Origin: Synechococcus sp. MW101C3
Lineage (GTDB): Bacteria; Cyanobacteriota; Cyanobacteriia; PCC-6307; Cyanobiaceae
DNA length: 64,000 bases
Assembly: GCF_002252635.1 (NCBI RefSeq)
Contig: NZ_NQKX01000001.1
Span: 186,001 to 250,000, forward strand
Direction of reading: 5' to 3'
Shown here: positions 31,507 to 39,970 of the stretch, in pieces
Position numbering within the stretch: position 1 is the stretch's first letter
Layout of the letters: the number at the start of each line of letters is the position of its first letter
Notes under the pieces: generated by a model
Databases searched by the model: none
Told to the model about the DNA's origin: nothing
Seen by the model: only the letters and a program-made list of their open reading frames with translations
Made by a program: the position numbers and the translations under genes

Positions 31507-31985
31507 TGGCCTGGGTGGGTAAAACTTCCATTCATCTCGATCAACGGCAATCATAAGCTTCTGTGGGATCAGCTTCGTGACCATCGCCCACACGTGCTTA
31601 GGGAGAGCCTGCATATTCCAGGCACTCGTTTAAACTCCCCTTGTGATTGCAGATGAGAGCTGGGTTCAATCGGTGGCAATAGCTCCAGACCGCTTCTTGG
31701 AAGTCTGCGCCTACGGTAACTCTGATCAGATTACTGCCAAGACGCGCACGCTTCCTGAGGCCGAGGGCTTGGCGAAGCCTCTGTCGCGAGATGATTCTGG
31801 CGGAGATGGATCTGGTGGCGTATCAGAAAACGTCCATCAATCTGAGCGACCCAAAGGACTCCTCTCTGCCAGTAGAGATGACACCTCTCCACACGGATGA
31901 TCCCGCCGCACCGGCAAAGCGTGGTCAGGATTTCCCAGGAGCTGTGCATTCATGTGGTCACCCCCTACAAATGGAGGAAGTGACG
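31507..31985. other. 479-nt segment without a recognisable gene, at the edge of a decayed island
   Basis: This stretch lies between the helicase stop and the left end of the IS3-like remnant. Its base composition is visibly more AT-rich than the flanks. A frame at 31643-31900 encodes 85 residues (starting MIADESWVQSVAIAPDRF) but ends in Ser/Gly/Asp-rich low complexity and resembles no family I know. It is probably remnant DNA, perhaps left by an IS-mediated deletion. I see no RNA gene. Confidence 0.4.
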
Positions 31986-33136
31986 TGGACCCCGAAAACC
32001 GGTCCAGGGTGAATGAGATCCTCAGCCGGCCAGATTGGGCCAGGGATTCGACCATGAAACGCACCAGGCACACAGCCGAGCAGATCATCCGCGAGCTCTA
32101 AACGGCATAGCAACTGATCGCCCAGGGCAAGACCGTCGCAGAGGTCTGCCGCGTCATCGAGGTGACGCAGCCGACGTACCACCGCTGGAGACAGCAGTAC
32201 GGGGGGATGCAGGCCGAGGAAGCCAGACGGCTGACTCAGCTGGAGAAGGAGAACGCCCGGCTCTAGGCGAAGCCTTCTCGAAGAGAAGCAGTAGGACCTT
32301 GCGGTGCGACGGGAAACTTCTGAGCCCGGAACGTCGGCGCTGGGCTGTTGAGGTCTCGCGCGCACGCTTCCGGGTTTCGGAGCGGCTGGCCTGCCGTGTG
32401 GTGGGCCAGCACCGCAGCACCCATCGCCATGGGGGCAAGGTGATCGAACTGGAGGAGGTCAAGCTGCGGCATCGCTTGCGGCAGATCGCGGCTGACCACA
32501 TTCGCTGGGGCCGCCGCATGGCCTACCGCCTCCTGCGGCGGAAGGGCTGGACGGTGAACCAGAAGCGGGTGCAACGGTTCTGGCGGGAGGAAGGCCTACA
32601 GCGGGCCCATTCCCAGGACACGGAAGCGGGCACGGCCCGCCGACGGCTCGGTGAGGCGTTACCGGGCGGAACATCCCCACCAGGTCTGGGCCATGGACTT
32701 CCAGTTCGACGCCACCGCCGATGGCCGTCGGCTCAAATCCCTGAACGTGATCGACGAGCACAGCCGCCTCTGCCTGGCCATCCGGGTACGCAGGCGCTGC
32801 AAGGCCAAGGACGTAGTGGCGGTGCTGAAGGCGCTCACGGGCCTCTACCAGGCACCAGCGTTCATCCGGTCAGATAACGGGCCTGAATTCATCTCCCAGG
32901 CCTGACGTGGCTGGTGCGAGACCAGCGGCACAACCACGGCCACCATCGAGCCAGGATCCCCGTTGCAGAACAGGTTTGCGGAGTCGTATGAGCTCCGCTC
33001 GACTTCGTCTACAGGCCACACTCGGCCCTCCAGGGGCGTACGCCCCTGGAGGCAGCTCAACAGGGAGCTGCCGCATGACCACAACCATCCACTCTCATCA
33101 GGCCTGAACCGATCAAGGGGGTCACGTCGGGGTCCA
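31986..33136 (+). mobile_element. Degenerate IS3-family insertion sequence with intact ends
   Basis: The element is bounded by a perfect 10-bp terminal inverted repeat: TGGACCCCGA at 31986-31995 and TCGGGGTCCA at 33127-33136. Its 1151-nt length fits the IS3 family, and TG...CA ends are typical. The 3 bp flanking each end (ACG on the left, TGC on the right) do not match, so no target duplication remains. Inside, a 26-bp palindrome at 33027-33052 lies in coding sequence and is not an end. The transposase reading frames are broken. Confidence 0.8.
32054..33107 (+). pseudogene. IS3-family transposase (OrfA and OrfB), inactivated
   Basis: OrfA starts at ATG 32054 (MKRTRHTAEQIIREL) but meets TAA at 32099 and further in-frame stops; QGKTVAEVCRV and YHRWRQQYGGM show its helix-turn-helix part. 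OrfB continues in other frames: the SPERRRWAVEVSR segment, IRWGRRMAYRLLRRKGW, and after a frameshift near 32630 the DDE-domain part VWAMDFQFDATADGRRLKSLNVIDEHSR and FIRSDNGPEF. A stop follows at 32903 and the catalytic glutamate region is missing through an internal deletion. It cannot encode an active enzyme. Confidence 0.88.
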
Positions 33137-33251
33137 TGCCCAGGCAGATGGCAAAACTCTTGATCTTCCAGCTTTCGTAGAAAAACCCCCTCTCGTCACT
33201 GATCAGCTTTGGCGTGAACAGCAGTGGACCTTCGATCGCAAATGAGTTCAC
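33137..33251 (-). pseudogene. rfbC: dTDP-4-dehydrorhamnose 3,5-epimerase fragment, cut by the IS
   Basis: Only the N-terminus remains: MNSFAIEGPLLFTPKLISDE then RGFFYESWKIKSFAICLG. This is the usual RfbC beginning, where DERGFFYES is diagnostic. Homology stops exactly at the IS right end (33136). The continuation expected beyond the IS left end (before 31986) is absent, so the remainder was deleted. It follows the rfbA remnant in the common rfbA-rfbC order. Confidence 0.8.
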
Positions 33252-33289
33252 ATTGATGAGTGACCATCCTTGGGGTTTCCTTTGGTTGG

Positions 33290-33945
33290 CTGCAATGACA
33301 TGCCGTCGTTGAGGTAGAGCAGATTTAGATCTGTGATTTCCAGTTCGCCACGTGAGGAGGGGTGCAGACTCTTGGCTCCTTCAACCACAGTGTTGTCATA
33401 AGAATAGAGCCCCGTCAGCGCGTAGCGCGGCTTTGGTTTTGCCGGCTTCTCTTCAATGGAGCGCACTTGACCGTTGGCTTCAAACTCCACAATCCCATTG
33501 CGTTCAGGGTCACTAACTGGATAGGCAAACACTGTGGCTTCAGGTTCTCCGACCCCTGCGCACAACAGTTGTGACACCAGGTAGTGTCCGTGGAAGAGAT
33601 TGTCCCCGAGCACCAACCAACGCGGCATGCGAGTTGCCCAGAAAGTGCTCGCCGATTAAAAAAAGCCTGCGCTAACCCACCAGGGCTGGGTTGAATGGCG
33701 TATTCAATCGTGATTCCCCATTGTCTTCAATTGTCCAGCAACCTACGAAAAGCTTCCTGGTCGTTGGGGGTGGTGATGATAAGGATTTCAGTGATTCCTC
33801 CCAGCATTAAGGTGCTGAGTGGGTAGTAGATCATAGGCTTGTCGTAAACAGGCATCAGTTGTTTGCTGATGGCTGTGGTCAGCAGCGCCAAGCGAGCTCC
33901 ACTTCCACCGGCAAGAATGATTCCTCTTCTGTTAGGATGAGGTGG
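33290..33945 (-). pseudogene. rfbA: Glucose-1-phosphate thymidylyltransferase remnant
   Basis: The signature [36 protein letters not shown] and [12 protein letters not shown] identify RfbA, which makes dTDP-glucose for rhamnose. A TGA stop interrupts the frame near 33727, after AFRRLLDN. A run of seven T at about 33656-33662 and a short duplication near 33630 shift the frame, and translation would resume with LVLGDNLFHGHYL. About 80 C-terminal residues are missing after LYLNDGM. Two-thirds of the gene is recognisable; it is not functional as it stands. Confidence 0.85.
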
Positions 33946-33951
33946 AGCTTG

Positions 33952-34045
33952 TTGATGCGTTGATGCGTTGATGCGTTGATGCGTTGATGCGTTGATGCGT
34001 TGATGCGTTGATGCGTTGATGCGTTGATGCGTTGATGCGTTGATG
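33952..34045. repeat. Array of 11 tandem copies of an 8-bp unit
   Basis: Eleven perfect copies of TTGATGCG run from 33952 to 34039, followed by a partial TTGATG to 34045. Read on the reverse strand, the array lies just before the rfbA remnant and forms an eight-residue periodic frame INASTHQR that joins the rfbA frame. Eight is not a multiple of three, so a copy-number change shifts the frame. No normal rfbA start codon is visible between the array and RRGIILAGG. It is not a CRISPR, since there are no spacers. Confidence 0.95.
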
Positions 34046-34264
34046 TAGTTGATTGAGCTTTGCTCGTGTTCTACAATGTCATTGTTGTATTGAAGCATGC
34101 CATTTTGTGTTGCTTCGCTGGAAATCAACGCATGATTGTTTCGTGGGATTCGCCATGGGGGCTGCGGCGTGATCTTTATTGGTTGCATAAGCTGTGCTTG
34201 CCACAGAGTGTCAATGACTCCAGCAGCGTGCAGAGCGATAAGGGTCAGAGTCAAGCTTGTGGTG

Positions 34265-34915
34265 TCAACTGCCAGCTGGTGATGACAGGATCTCTCGGGA
34301 TTCCAGTTCGCGCATCACCAGATCTACGCACTGGTCCACATTTAATGTTCCGGTTTCCACGCGCAGTTCCGGGGCAGCCGGGGCCTCATAGGGGCTGGAG
34401 ATTCCCGTGAACTCTTTGATTTCACCAGCACGTGCTTTGGCATAAAGCCCCTTCGGGTCCCGATTTTCGCAGGCCTGCAGGTCGGCGGCACAGTGAATCT
34501 CGATGAAATCTCCCTCACCGACAAGCCCCCGGGCTTTGTCACGATCGGCGCGGAAGGGGGAGACGAACGCCGTAAGAACAATCACGCCCGCGTCAAGGAA
34601 CAGCTTTGCTACTTCTCCGATCCGCCGGATGTTCTCCTCCCGGTCGTGATCCGAGAAGCCCAGGTCTTTGCAGAGGCCGTGGCGGATGTTGTCGCCGTCC
34701 AGCACGTAACTGCTGAGCCCGCGGGTGAACAATTCCGCATTCACCGCATTGGCAAGGGTGCTCTTGCCGCTGCCCGAGAGCCCGGTGAACCAGAGGATGG
34801 CACTGTTGTGACCTTGCCTCTCCGCCTGGCTGCTGCGATCCACCGAGGCCTGATGCCAGACGATGTTGCTGGATTTGATCACGTTGCTGGCTTCACCGCT
34901 TGCATTCACAGGCAT
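34265..34915 (-). CDS. cysC: Adenylyl-sulfate (APS) kinase
   Basis: A 216-residue kinase phosphorylating APS to PAPS. The P-loop is [11 protein letters not shown]; downstream [46 protein letters not shown] and [25 protein letters not shown] are typical CysC motifs. The start is ATG 34915. It follows cysQ after 41 nt, and cysQ degrades the PAP that arises from PAPS use, so they are functionally linked. The rfb remnants begin downstream. Confidence 0.96.
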   Translation of the reverse strand: MPVNASGEASNVIKSSNIVWHQASVDRSSQAERQGHNSAILWFTGLSGSGKSTLANAVNAELFTRGLSSYVLDGDNIRHGLCKDLGFSDHDREENIRRIGEVAKLFLDAGVIVLTAFVSPFRADRDKARGLVGEGDFIEIHCAADLQACENRDPKGLYAKARAGEIKEFTGISSPYEAPAAPELRVETGTLNVDQCVDLVMRELESREILSSPAGS

Positions 34916-34956
34916 GGAAGGATCGGCAGGGTACAGGAGTGGAGAGCACCGCCAGA

Positions 34957-35895
34957 TCAGAGCGCTGCCGCCGGATCAATGCGGGCCATGGCTGCTGCCG
35001 CGGCATCGCAGAGAACCTGGTGGGCAGGTCCGTGGCTGGCAATCAGGCAACCGGCCTGGCGGAAGTCCCCAGTGTTGTACAGCAAAGGCCGCCCATCGGC
35101 GTGAGTGAAGGCGCCACCTGCTGCCAGCAGCACCGCTTCGGGAGCCGCCATGTCCCAGTCCTTCGGAGCTGTCTTGCCGGACAGGGAGATGTAGAGGTCG
35201 GTTTCGCCGCGCAGGATCGACGCCACCTTCCCCCCCACACTCCCGCGCGCGATGCCGCTGGCGATCGGCAGTGAGGTCATCAGCTGTTCCAGCCGGTCGT
35301 CGCGGTGGCTGCGGCTGGTGACCGGAATCAGGCTCGACAGTGCGGTGCGCCCGCTCAGGGAAGGGGCATGACGTTCCCCGTCCGGCGCTTCCTTCCAGGC
35401 GACGGGTGGCTCGATCCCGTCGGGGTCGAGCCACCCGAACCAGAGCTCATCGAGCTCTGGCAGCAGAACCACCCCGAGGGCAGGCCGCTGCTGGTGCACT
35501 AGGGCCAGATGCACGGCGTATTCGCCGGTGCCCTGAAGGAAGTCCTTGGTGCCATCGAGGGGGTCGAGGATCCAGAGCCAGTCGTTGGCGATGGCCTGAT
35601 CGGCGGGCCACTGACCCGTGGTCTCCTCGCTGAGGATGGCCCAGGAGGCTGCTGGGAAGGCGCTCTGCAGCCCCTTGATCAGATGCTCGTTGACGGCAAG
35701 ATCGGCTGCCGTGACTGGTCCTTTGGGATCCTCATCCACCGAGAGGATCGGCGGATAGCCGAACGGAGGGGTGTCGCCGCGGGCATAGGCCCGCAGGATG
35801 GCCGCCGCCTCCCAGCACAGCCGCCGAACGGCAGTGAGAACCGCGGCGACTTGATGGCCGGCGAGCGTGCTTTCTGCGAAGTAGAGCTCCTTCAT
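34957..35895 (-). CDS. cysQ: 3'(2'),5'-bisphosphate nucleotidase, CysQ-type inositol monophosphatase family
   Basis: A 312-residue metal-dependent phosphatase. Motifs are the ILSEET region, WILDPLDGTKDFLQGTGEYAVHLAL (core aspartates) and KDWDMAAPEAVLLAAGG (second metal site). Expected role is hydrolysis of 3'-phosphoadenosine 5'-phosphate. ATG 35895 (MKELYFAES) overlaps the nrdJ stop by 4 nt (ATGA); a longer in-frame start at 35928 is less likely. It is followed by cysC. Confidence 0.9.
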   Translation of the reverse strand: MKELYFAESTLAGHQVAAVLTAVRRLCWEAAAILRAYARGDTPPFGYPPILSVDEDPKGPVTAADLAVNEHLIKGLQSAFPAASWAILSEETTGQWPADQAIANDWLWILDPLDGTKDFLQGTGEYAVHLALVHQQRPALGVVLLPELDELWFGWLDPDGIEPPVAWKEAPDGERHAPSLSGRTALSSLIPVTSRSHRDDRLEQLMTSLPIASGIARGSVGGKVASILRGETDLYISLSGKTAPKDWDMAAPEAVLLAAGGAFTHADGRPLLYNTGDFRQAGCLIASHGPAHQVLCDAAAAAMARIDPAAAL

Positions 35896-38240
35896 GGTTT
35901 CTGGGGCTTGGCCAGCGGCAGCAGGCATTTGTCGGAGTCGCAGCCGGCTGGACCCGCCTCCACCAGTTCGCCGTTGTCGTAGCGCTGCAGGGAGGCGAAG
36001 AAATCGAATTCGCGGCGCCGCGCCGCCACCTCCTCCTGTAGGCGCTGGTAAGTGGCCTGGTCGATCGGCTCGAACGGCAGGCGGGGGAAGGTGGCGTTGG
36101 CATCGAAGCGGGCCAGAAGCGCCGCCGAGATGTATCCCTTGCCTTGATCGATCGCTGCGTGAATGGCTTCAGCGAGAGGTTCGATTTCGTTTTCGCGGAA
36201 CTCGACCGTGGCTGAGGTGTTGTGGGCGGTGTAGTGCTGTTGGACCTGCATGTAGAAGTCAAACTGGGCCAGCGCCGAGAAGCTGTTGATCTCCACGGCG
36301 TCGGCGCCGGGCAGGTTGGCCCAGCTCACTTCGGTGGGGATTTCCACCAGCCACTCGGTGCAGCGGGGATCAAACGGATCATCCAGCAGGCGGCCCTGTT
36401 CATCCTTGTCGCTCTGGCTCGGCACGATCGTGTAGCCGTAATCCATGCAGGCGAGTGCCACCGGATCGTTCTTGCGGAAGGTGATGCGGCGGATGAAGCG
36501 CTGGGCCTTGGGCGGATGCCAGCCGGGGCTGGCGCCGGTGAGCAGGCTCTTGGTGCCGGCGGGCTGAACCGTGGTGCAGCGGTTCGGGCGGCGCAGACCA
36601 TGGCGGTCGCAGTAGTCCCACACGGCCTCGTTCACCGCCGTCTTCCAGCGCGATAGGTAGGCGGCTTCCTGTTGCTTGAACGCCAGCCCGGCCTCGCTGT
36701 CCGGACGGCCCTCCTCCCACCAATTGAGCCAGGGGGTGCCGAAGGCATGCACGAAGAAATCGAACAGGCCCGTGAAGCTCACACCCACGATCGGATCCCA
36801 GGCACGGCTCTGGCGGTAACGCTCCACCTCAAAGCGGTGGTTCAGCAGGCAGGCCACCGCCAGACCGGCGGCGCGGAAGGCATCCGCCTGGCCCTCGTGG
36901 TCGGCGGGGTCGATCTGGTTGAGGTGAATCTCCGCCAGGTTGCAGTGGAAATCGGCGCCGAGGATCTCGCCGCAGGGGTTGAGGCCGTAGCGGCTGAGGC
37001 GGTGCTCAAGTTCGGCGTCCGTGATCTGCGGATGGTTCAGCTGCAGCCAGCGGCCCGCTTCCTCACGGCCCTGATCGCAGTAGATGGTGATGAACTCGCT
37101 GCGCAGTTCAGGGGTGGACAGCAGGTCGGCATTCGAGCGGGCGATCGCCTCGGGGGCGAACTGGATGGCGCCTTCGCCGCTCTGAAACTGCTTGAGCACC
37201 GCCTCCCGCACCACCTCGCGGCTGGGGCGGGTATGGAACACGCGTGTGTGGTTGGCCATGCGCAGCGCATCGCGCTCGGGGTCGATGCGCCAGTTGCCTT
37301 CCGCGTCCTGCTGCCAGAGGTTCTCCTTGGCGCCGGCTGCGGAGGCGTCGTCTGCGCAGAATTGCCGCATGCCCGCACTGCGGCGGATGTTGCCGGCCAC
37401 GATCGTGACGGCCGCCTCATCGATCAGCAGGCAGCATTCCACTGAGCTGAGCTGGCGGCCATGGGCCTTGTTGAGGATCTCGGCGACGCGCCCGTAGAGG
37501 TCTTTGAGCTTCACCGGGTTGGCCATGCCGCCGAACCCCTTGAGCGTTTCGCCCACAGGACGCACATCGGAGAGGTCAACGCTGACCGTCACCTCACCGT
37601 CGAAGCGGACATCGCTGCTGAGCTCCAGCAGGAGCTGGTAGCTGTCCACCCAGCCGCGGCGGGTGTCGCCCACCTTGATCGCCACGTCGTGGCCCGTAAT
37701 CGTGTGGGTGGTGTGCTCCTGGCGCTGGCCGGCGGGAGTGGCGCCGATGTCGGTGACGGAGGTGATCCGCAGGCGGTTGCGCACCGCAGGCAAGCGATCG
37801 ATCAGCCGAGGCTCGATGATGGCGCCCGTGCCGCAGCCCATCATCGCCAGGTCCATCATCAGACCGAAGGCTTCCCAGTCGATCAGGTTGGTGGAGGTGC
37901 AGTTGTAGGCGCCGGAGAAGTTCTGGGGCTGCTCGATCCAGTCGGTGCCACCGATCCACAGCCAACGCCCTGAGGGCAGAGCCTGCTGCCGTTTATGCAT
38001 CCGGCGCAACAGGGCCACTTCCTCGGCGTTGAGGTTGCCGAGCCTGCGCAGCCCTTCGAGGTTGCGCTCGCTCACCTCCTGCCAGCTTTCGCGCCCGTTC
38101 GGAGTCTTGCGGCTGTAGGTGCGGTAGAAGACCGGGTTCGCCGCCGGCGCCGTGACGGGGAAATCCGCAGCGGCGGCTTCTGGCAGGCCAGCCAGCCGGG
38201 TGAGCTCGGCTGCGGTGGCAGGCGTGGCGGAGAGGGTCAC
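35892..38240 (-). CDS. nrdJ: Adenosylcobalamin-dependent ribonucleotide reductase (class II)
   Basis: A 782-residue single-chain class II reductase that makes deoxyribonucleotides using adenosylcobalamin, with no separate radical subunit. The active site is visible as NPCGEI, and C-terminal redox cysteines occur in GCDSDKCLLPLAK. Other family parts are NFSGAYNCTSTNLIDWEAFGL and MMGCGTGAIIEPRLI. Length is typical of the monomeric ribonucleoside-triphosphate reductases. The start is ATG 38240. Upstream on the same strand lies an inverted repeat (38270-38302), with a divergent methyltransferase gene beyond it. Confidence 0.95.
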   Translation of the reverse strand: MTLSATPATAAELTRLAGLPEAAAADFPVTAPAANPVFYRTYSRKTPNGRESWQEVSERNLEGLRRLGNLNAEEVALLRRMHKRQQALPSGRWLWIGGTDWIEQPQNFSGAYNCTSTNLIDWEAFGLMMDLAMMGCGTGAIIEPRLIDRLPAVRNRLRITSVTDIGATPAGQRQEHTTHTITGHDVAIKVGDTRRGWVDSYQLLLELSSDVRFDGEVTVSVDLSDVRPVGETLKGFGGMANPVKLKDLYGRVAEILNKAHGRQLSSVECCLLIDEAAVTIVAGNIRRSAGMRQFCADDASAAGAKENLWQQDAEGNWRIDPERDALRMANHTRVFHTRPSREVVREAVLKQFQSGEGAIQFAPEAIARSNADLLSTPELRSEFITIYCDQGREEAGRWLQLNHPQITDAELEHRLSRYGLNPCGEILGADFHCNLAEIHLNQIDPADHEGQADAFRAAGLAVACLLNHRFEVERYRQSRAWDPIVGVSFTGLFDFFVHAFGTPWLNWWEEGRPDSEAGLAFKQQEAAYLSRWKTAVNEAVWDYCDRHGLRRPNRCTTVQPAGTKSLLTGASPGWHPPKAQRFIRRITFRKNDPVALACMDYGYTIVPSQSDKDEQGRLLDDPFDPRCTEWLVEIPTEVSWANLPGADAVEINSFSALAQFDFYMQVQQHYTAHNTSATVEFRENEIEPLAEAIHAAIDQGKGYISAALLARFDANATFPRLPFEPIDQATYQRLQEEVAARRREFDFFASLQRYDNGELVEAGPAGCDSDKCLLPLAKPQKP

Positions 38241-38269
38241 GGAAACAGGGGCAGCGTGGCGCGTGGAGA

Positions 38270-38302
38270 AACCTTAACCCCACCTGTGGGGTGCGCAAGG
38301 TT
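38270..38302. promoter_or_regulatory. Nested inverted repeat between nrdJ and a methyltransferase gene
   Basis: Outer arms AACCTT (38270-38275) and AAGGTT (38297-38302) enclose an inner stem ACCCCAC / GTGGGGT. The centre lies about 46 nt upstream of the nrdJ start and 130 nt from the divergent gene at 38416. It could be a regulator-binding palindrome or a hairpin in the nrdJ leader. Only the symmetry is seen; the protein that binds is unknown. Confidence 0.4.
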
Positions 38303-38415
38303 CATCCTGCACCAGCGGCAGTGTCTGTACGGCTCGCCAGGGGCTGACCGCCCCACCAGCGCCGGCTGCCGCCCCGCCGGGGCTGCGCCAGGCTGGCGGC
38401 GCTGCGGTGGTGGCC

Positions 38416-39087
38416 ATGGAGCGGATCTGCGAGCCCGAGCTGATGGACGACGCCGAGCAGGCGCGCGCCTATGCCGACGCCGACTTCGCTGCCGGTGACC
38501 GCGCCCTGCTCAAGCGCACCGAGGACCTGTTCGGGCCACAGCTGGGGCCGCGGATCATCGATCTGGGTTGCGGACCCGGCAACATCAGCTTCCTGCTGGC
38601 GGAGCGTTATCCCACGGCCCGGGTGCTGGGTCTCGATGGCGCCCCCGCCATGCTGGCGATCGCCGCCGCGCGCCTGCAGGCCACGCCGGACCGCTGGCCA
38701 GGGCTGAGCTTTCAGCACCTGTTGCTGACGCCGGGGGGTGCCCTGCCGCAGGAGGGCCGCTGGACGGCGGTGGTCAGCAACAGCCTTCTGCACCATCTGC
38801 ACGATCCGATGGTGCTGTGGCAGGCGGTGCGCCGGCTGGCGGTCCCCGGAGCGGCCATCTGCATCAAGGATCTGCGCCGTCCGTCGGATCCAGCGGCCCT
38901 GGAAGAGCTGGTGCAGCGCCATGCCGCCGGTGCTCCGCCCGTGCTGCGGCGTGATTACGCCCAGTCGCTGCGGGCGGCCTTTCGCCGCGTGGAGGTGGAG
39001 GCGCAGCTCCAGCAGGCGGGGATCGAGGGGTTGGCGGTGCGGGAGCTCGACGACCGCTACCTGGAGGTCTGGGGACGATTGGCCTGA
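38416..39087 (+). CDS. Class I SAM-dependent methyltransferase
   Basis: A 223-residue methyltransferase. The SAM-binding motif is IIDLGCGPGNISFLLAERYP, followed by LGLDGAPAMLAIA (motif II) and VVSNSLLHHLHDPMVLW. The frame may also start at GTG 38407, but ATG 38416 is preferred (MERICEPELMDD). The substrate cannot be inferred. It is divergent from nrdJ and followed by the HEAIH-motif gene after 63 nt. Confidence 0.85.
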   Translation: MERICEPELMDDAEQARAYADADFAAGDRALLKRTEDLFGPQLGPRIIDLGCGPGNISFLLAERYPTARVLGLDGAPAMLAIAAARLQATPDRWPGLSFQHLLLTPGGALPQEGRWTAVVSNSLLHHLHDPMVLWQAVRRLAVPGAAICIKDLRRPSDPAALEELVQRHAAGAPPVLRRDYAQSLRAAFRRVEVEAQLQQAGIEGLAVRELDDRYLEVWGRLA

Positions 39088-39150
39088 ACGGCGGGGAGCC
39101 ACCGGCTGCCGCTAAACCAAAGGGGCTCCTTCGTTGCTGCACTTCTCTCC

Positions 39151-39966
39151 GTGCTGCCCCACGCCCGCCGTTGGCGCCGGCCCTGGAGGCCTGCCCTGGC
39201 GCTGGCCCCAGCCACCGGCGCCGCTACCGCGGCTGTTCTTGCCATCGCGGTAGCCGCCATGGGCCTTGTGCCACTGGCGAGCGCGCCGGTGGTGGCACAG
39301 GCTCTGCGCCCTCCCGCCTGGTTGCAGGCGCCTCCGGCCAGCATCGGTCCGATCCAGCCCACCTGGGAAGCGCTGCTGTTCGCCCGGCTCGATGCCGGTG
39401 ATCAGGCCTGGTTGCCCCGCCCGCAACGGTTGCCCGATGGCCGACTCCGCTACGTGTACCGGCAGCGCCGTGGTGAAAGAGATCTCACCATGGCCCAGAT
39501 CCACGACCTGCTGCGCAATCCGCCCCGCTATACCGCCGAGCGGTCCGCCATCACTTCCCTGCTCGCCCAGCTGTGGGGCCTGGGGGTGCGGGTGGAGCTG
39601 ACCACCCCGCGGGTGGCGGCGGCGGCCGGCGAATGGGTGCCCCGTGAGGCGGTGATCCGGATCCGGCCGGATGTGCCCGACCGCGGCACCCTTGATTTCG
39701 CCGCTGTGCTCAACCACGAGGCCATCCATGTGGCCCAGAGCTGCCGAGCAGGCGGCCTCAGGCGGCCGCCCACCCCCCTGGGCCTGCCGGTACGCCTGTC
39801 GCCGGAAGCGCGGGAACTGCTCGCCCAGCCTCTCTACGCCCGCATCCCCCCCCTGGTGCGCCAGCTGGAGCTGGAGGCCTTCAGTCATCAGCGGGATCTG
39901 GCCCTCGGTGCCCACCTGCTGCGCAGCCTCTGCCGGCCGGACAGCCGCCTCGGCCTGGCAGGCTGA
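39151..39966 (+). CDS. Exported protein with HEAIH metallopeptidase-like motif (paralogue A)
   Basis: A 271-residue protein with a basic N-terminus and one hydrophobic segment (about residues 15-48), so probably secreted or membrane-anchored. Residues 189-193 read HEAIH within [13 protein letters not shown], a HExxH zinc-site pattern, with glutamates 47 and 49 residues downstream (LELEAF). Two cysteines (AQSC and SLCRP) are conserved with the paralogue at 58332 and could form a disulfide. Activity is inferred from the motif; I do not know a named family. It precedes prfC by 4 nt. Confidence 0.75.
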   Translation: MLPHARRWRRPWRPALALAPATGAATAAVLAIAVAAMGLVPLASAPVVAQALRPPAWLQAPPASIGPIQPTWEALLFARLDAGDQAWLPRPQRLPDGRLRYVYRQRRGERDLTMAQIHDLLRNPPRYTAERSAITSLLAQLWGLGVRVELTTPRVAAAAGEWVPREAVIRIRPDVPDRGTLDFAAVLNHEAIHVAQSCRAGGLRRPPTPLGLPVRLSPEARELLAQPLYARIPPLVRQLELEAFSHQRDLALGAHLLRSLCRPDSRLGLAG

Positions 39967-39970
39967 GACC

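Noticed and set aside
31643-31900. 85-codon frame in the decayed island as a gene
   Set aside because: No recognisable family, low-complexity C-terminus, and set in sequence that otherwise looks like debris. It is noted only under the segment 31507-31985.
33027-33052. 26-bp perfect palindrome as an IS end, terminator or operator
   Set aside because: It lies inside the dead transposase, where the coding sequence for an LQGRTPLE-type motif naturally gives the symmetry. The true IS ends are at 31986 and 33136.
33952-34045. CRISPR array
   Set aside because: The units are contiguous 8-mers without spacers, so it is a simple tandem repeat.
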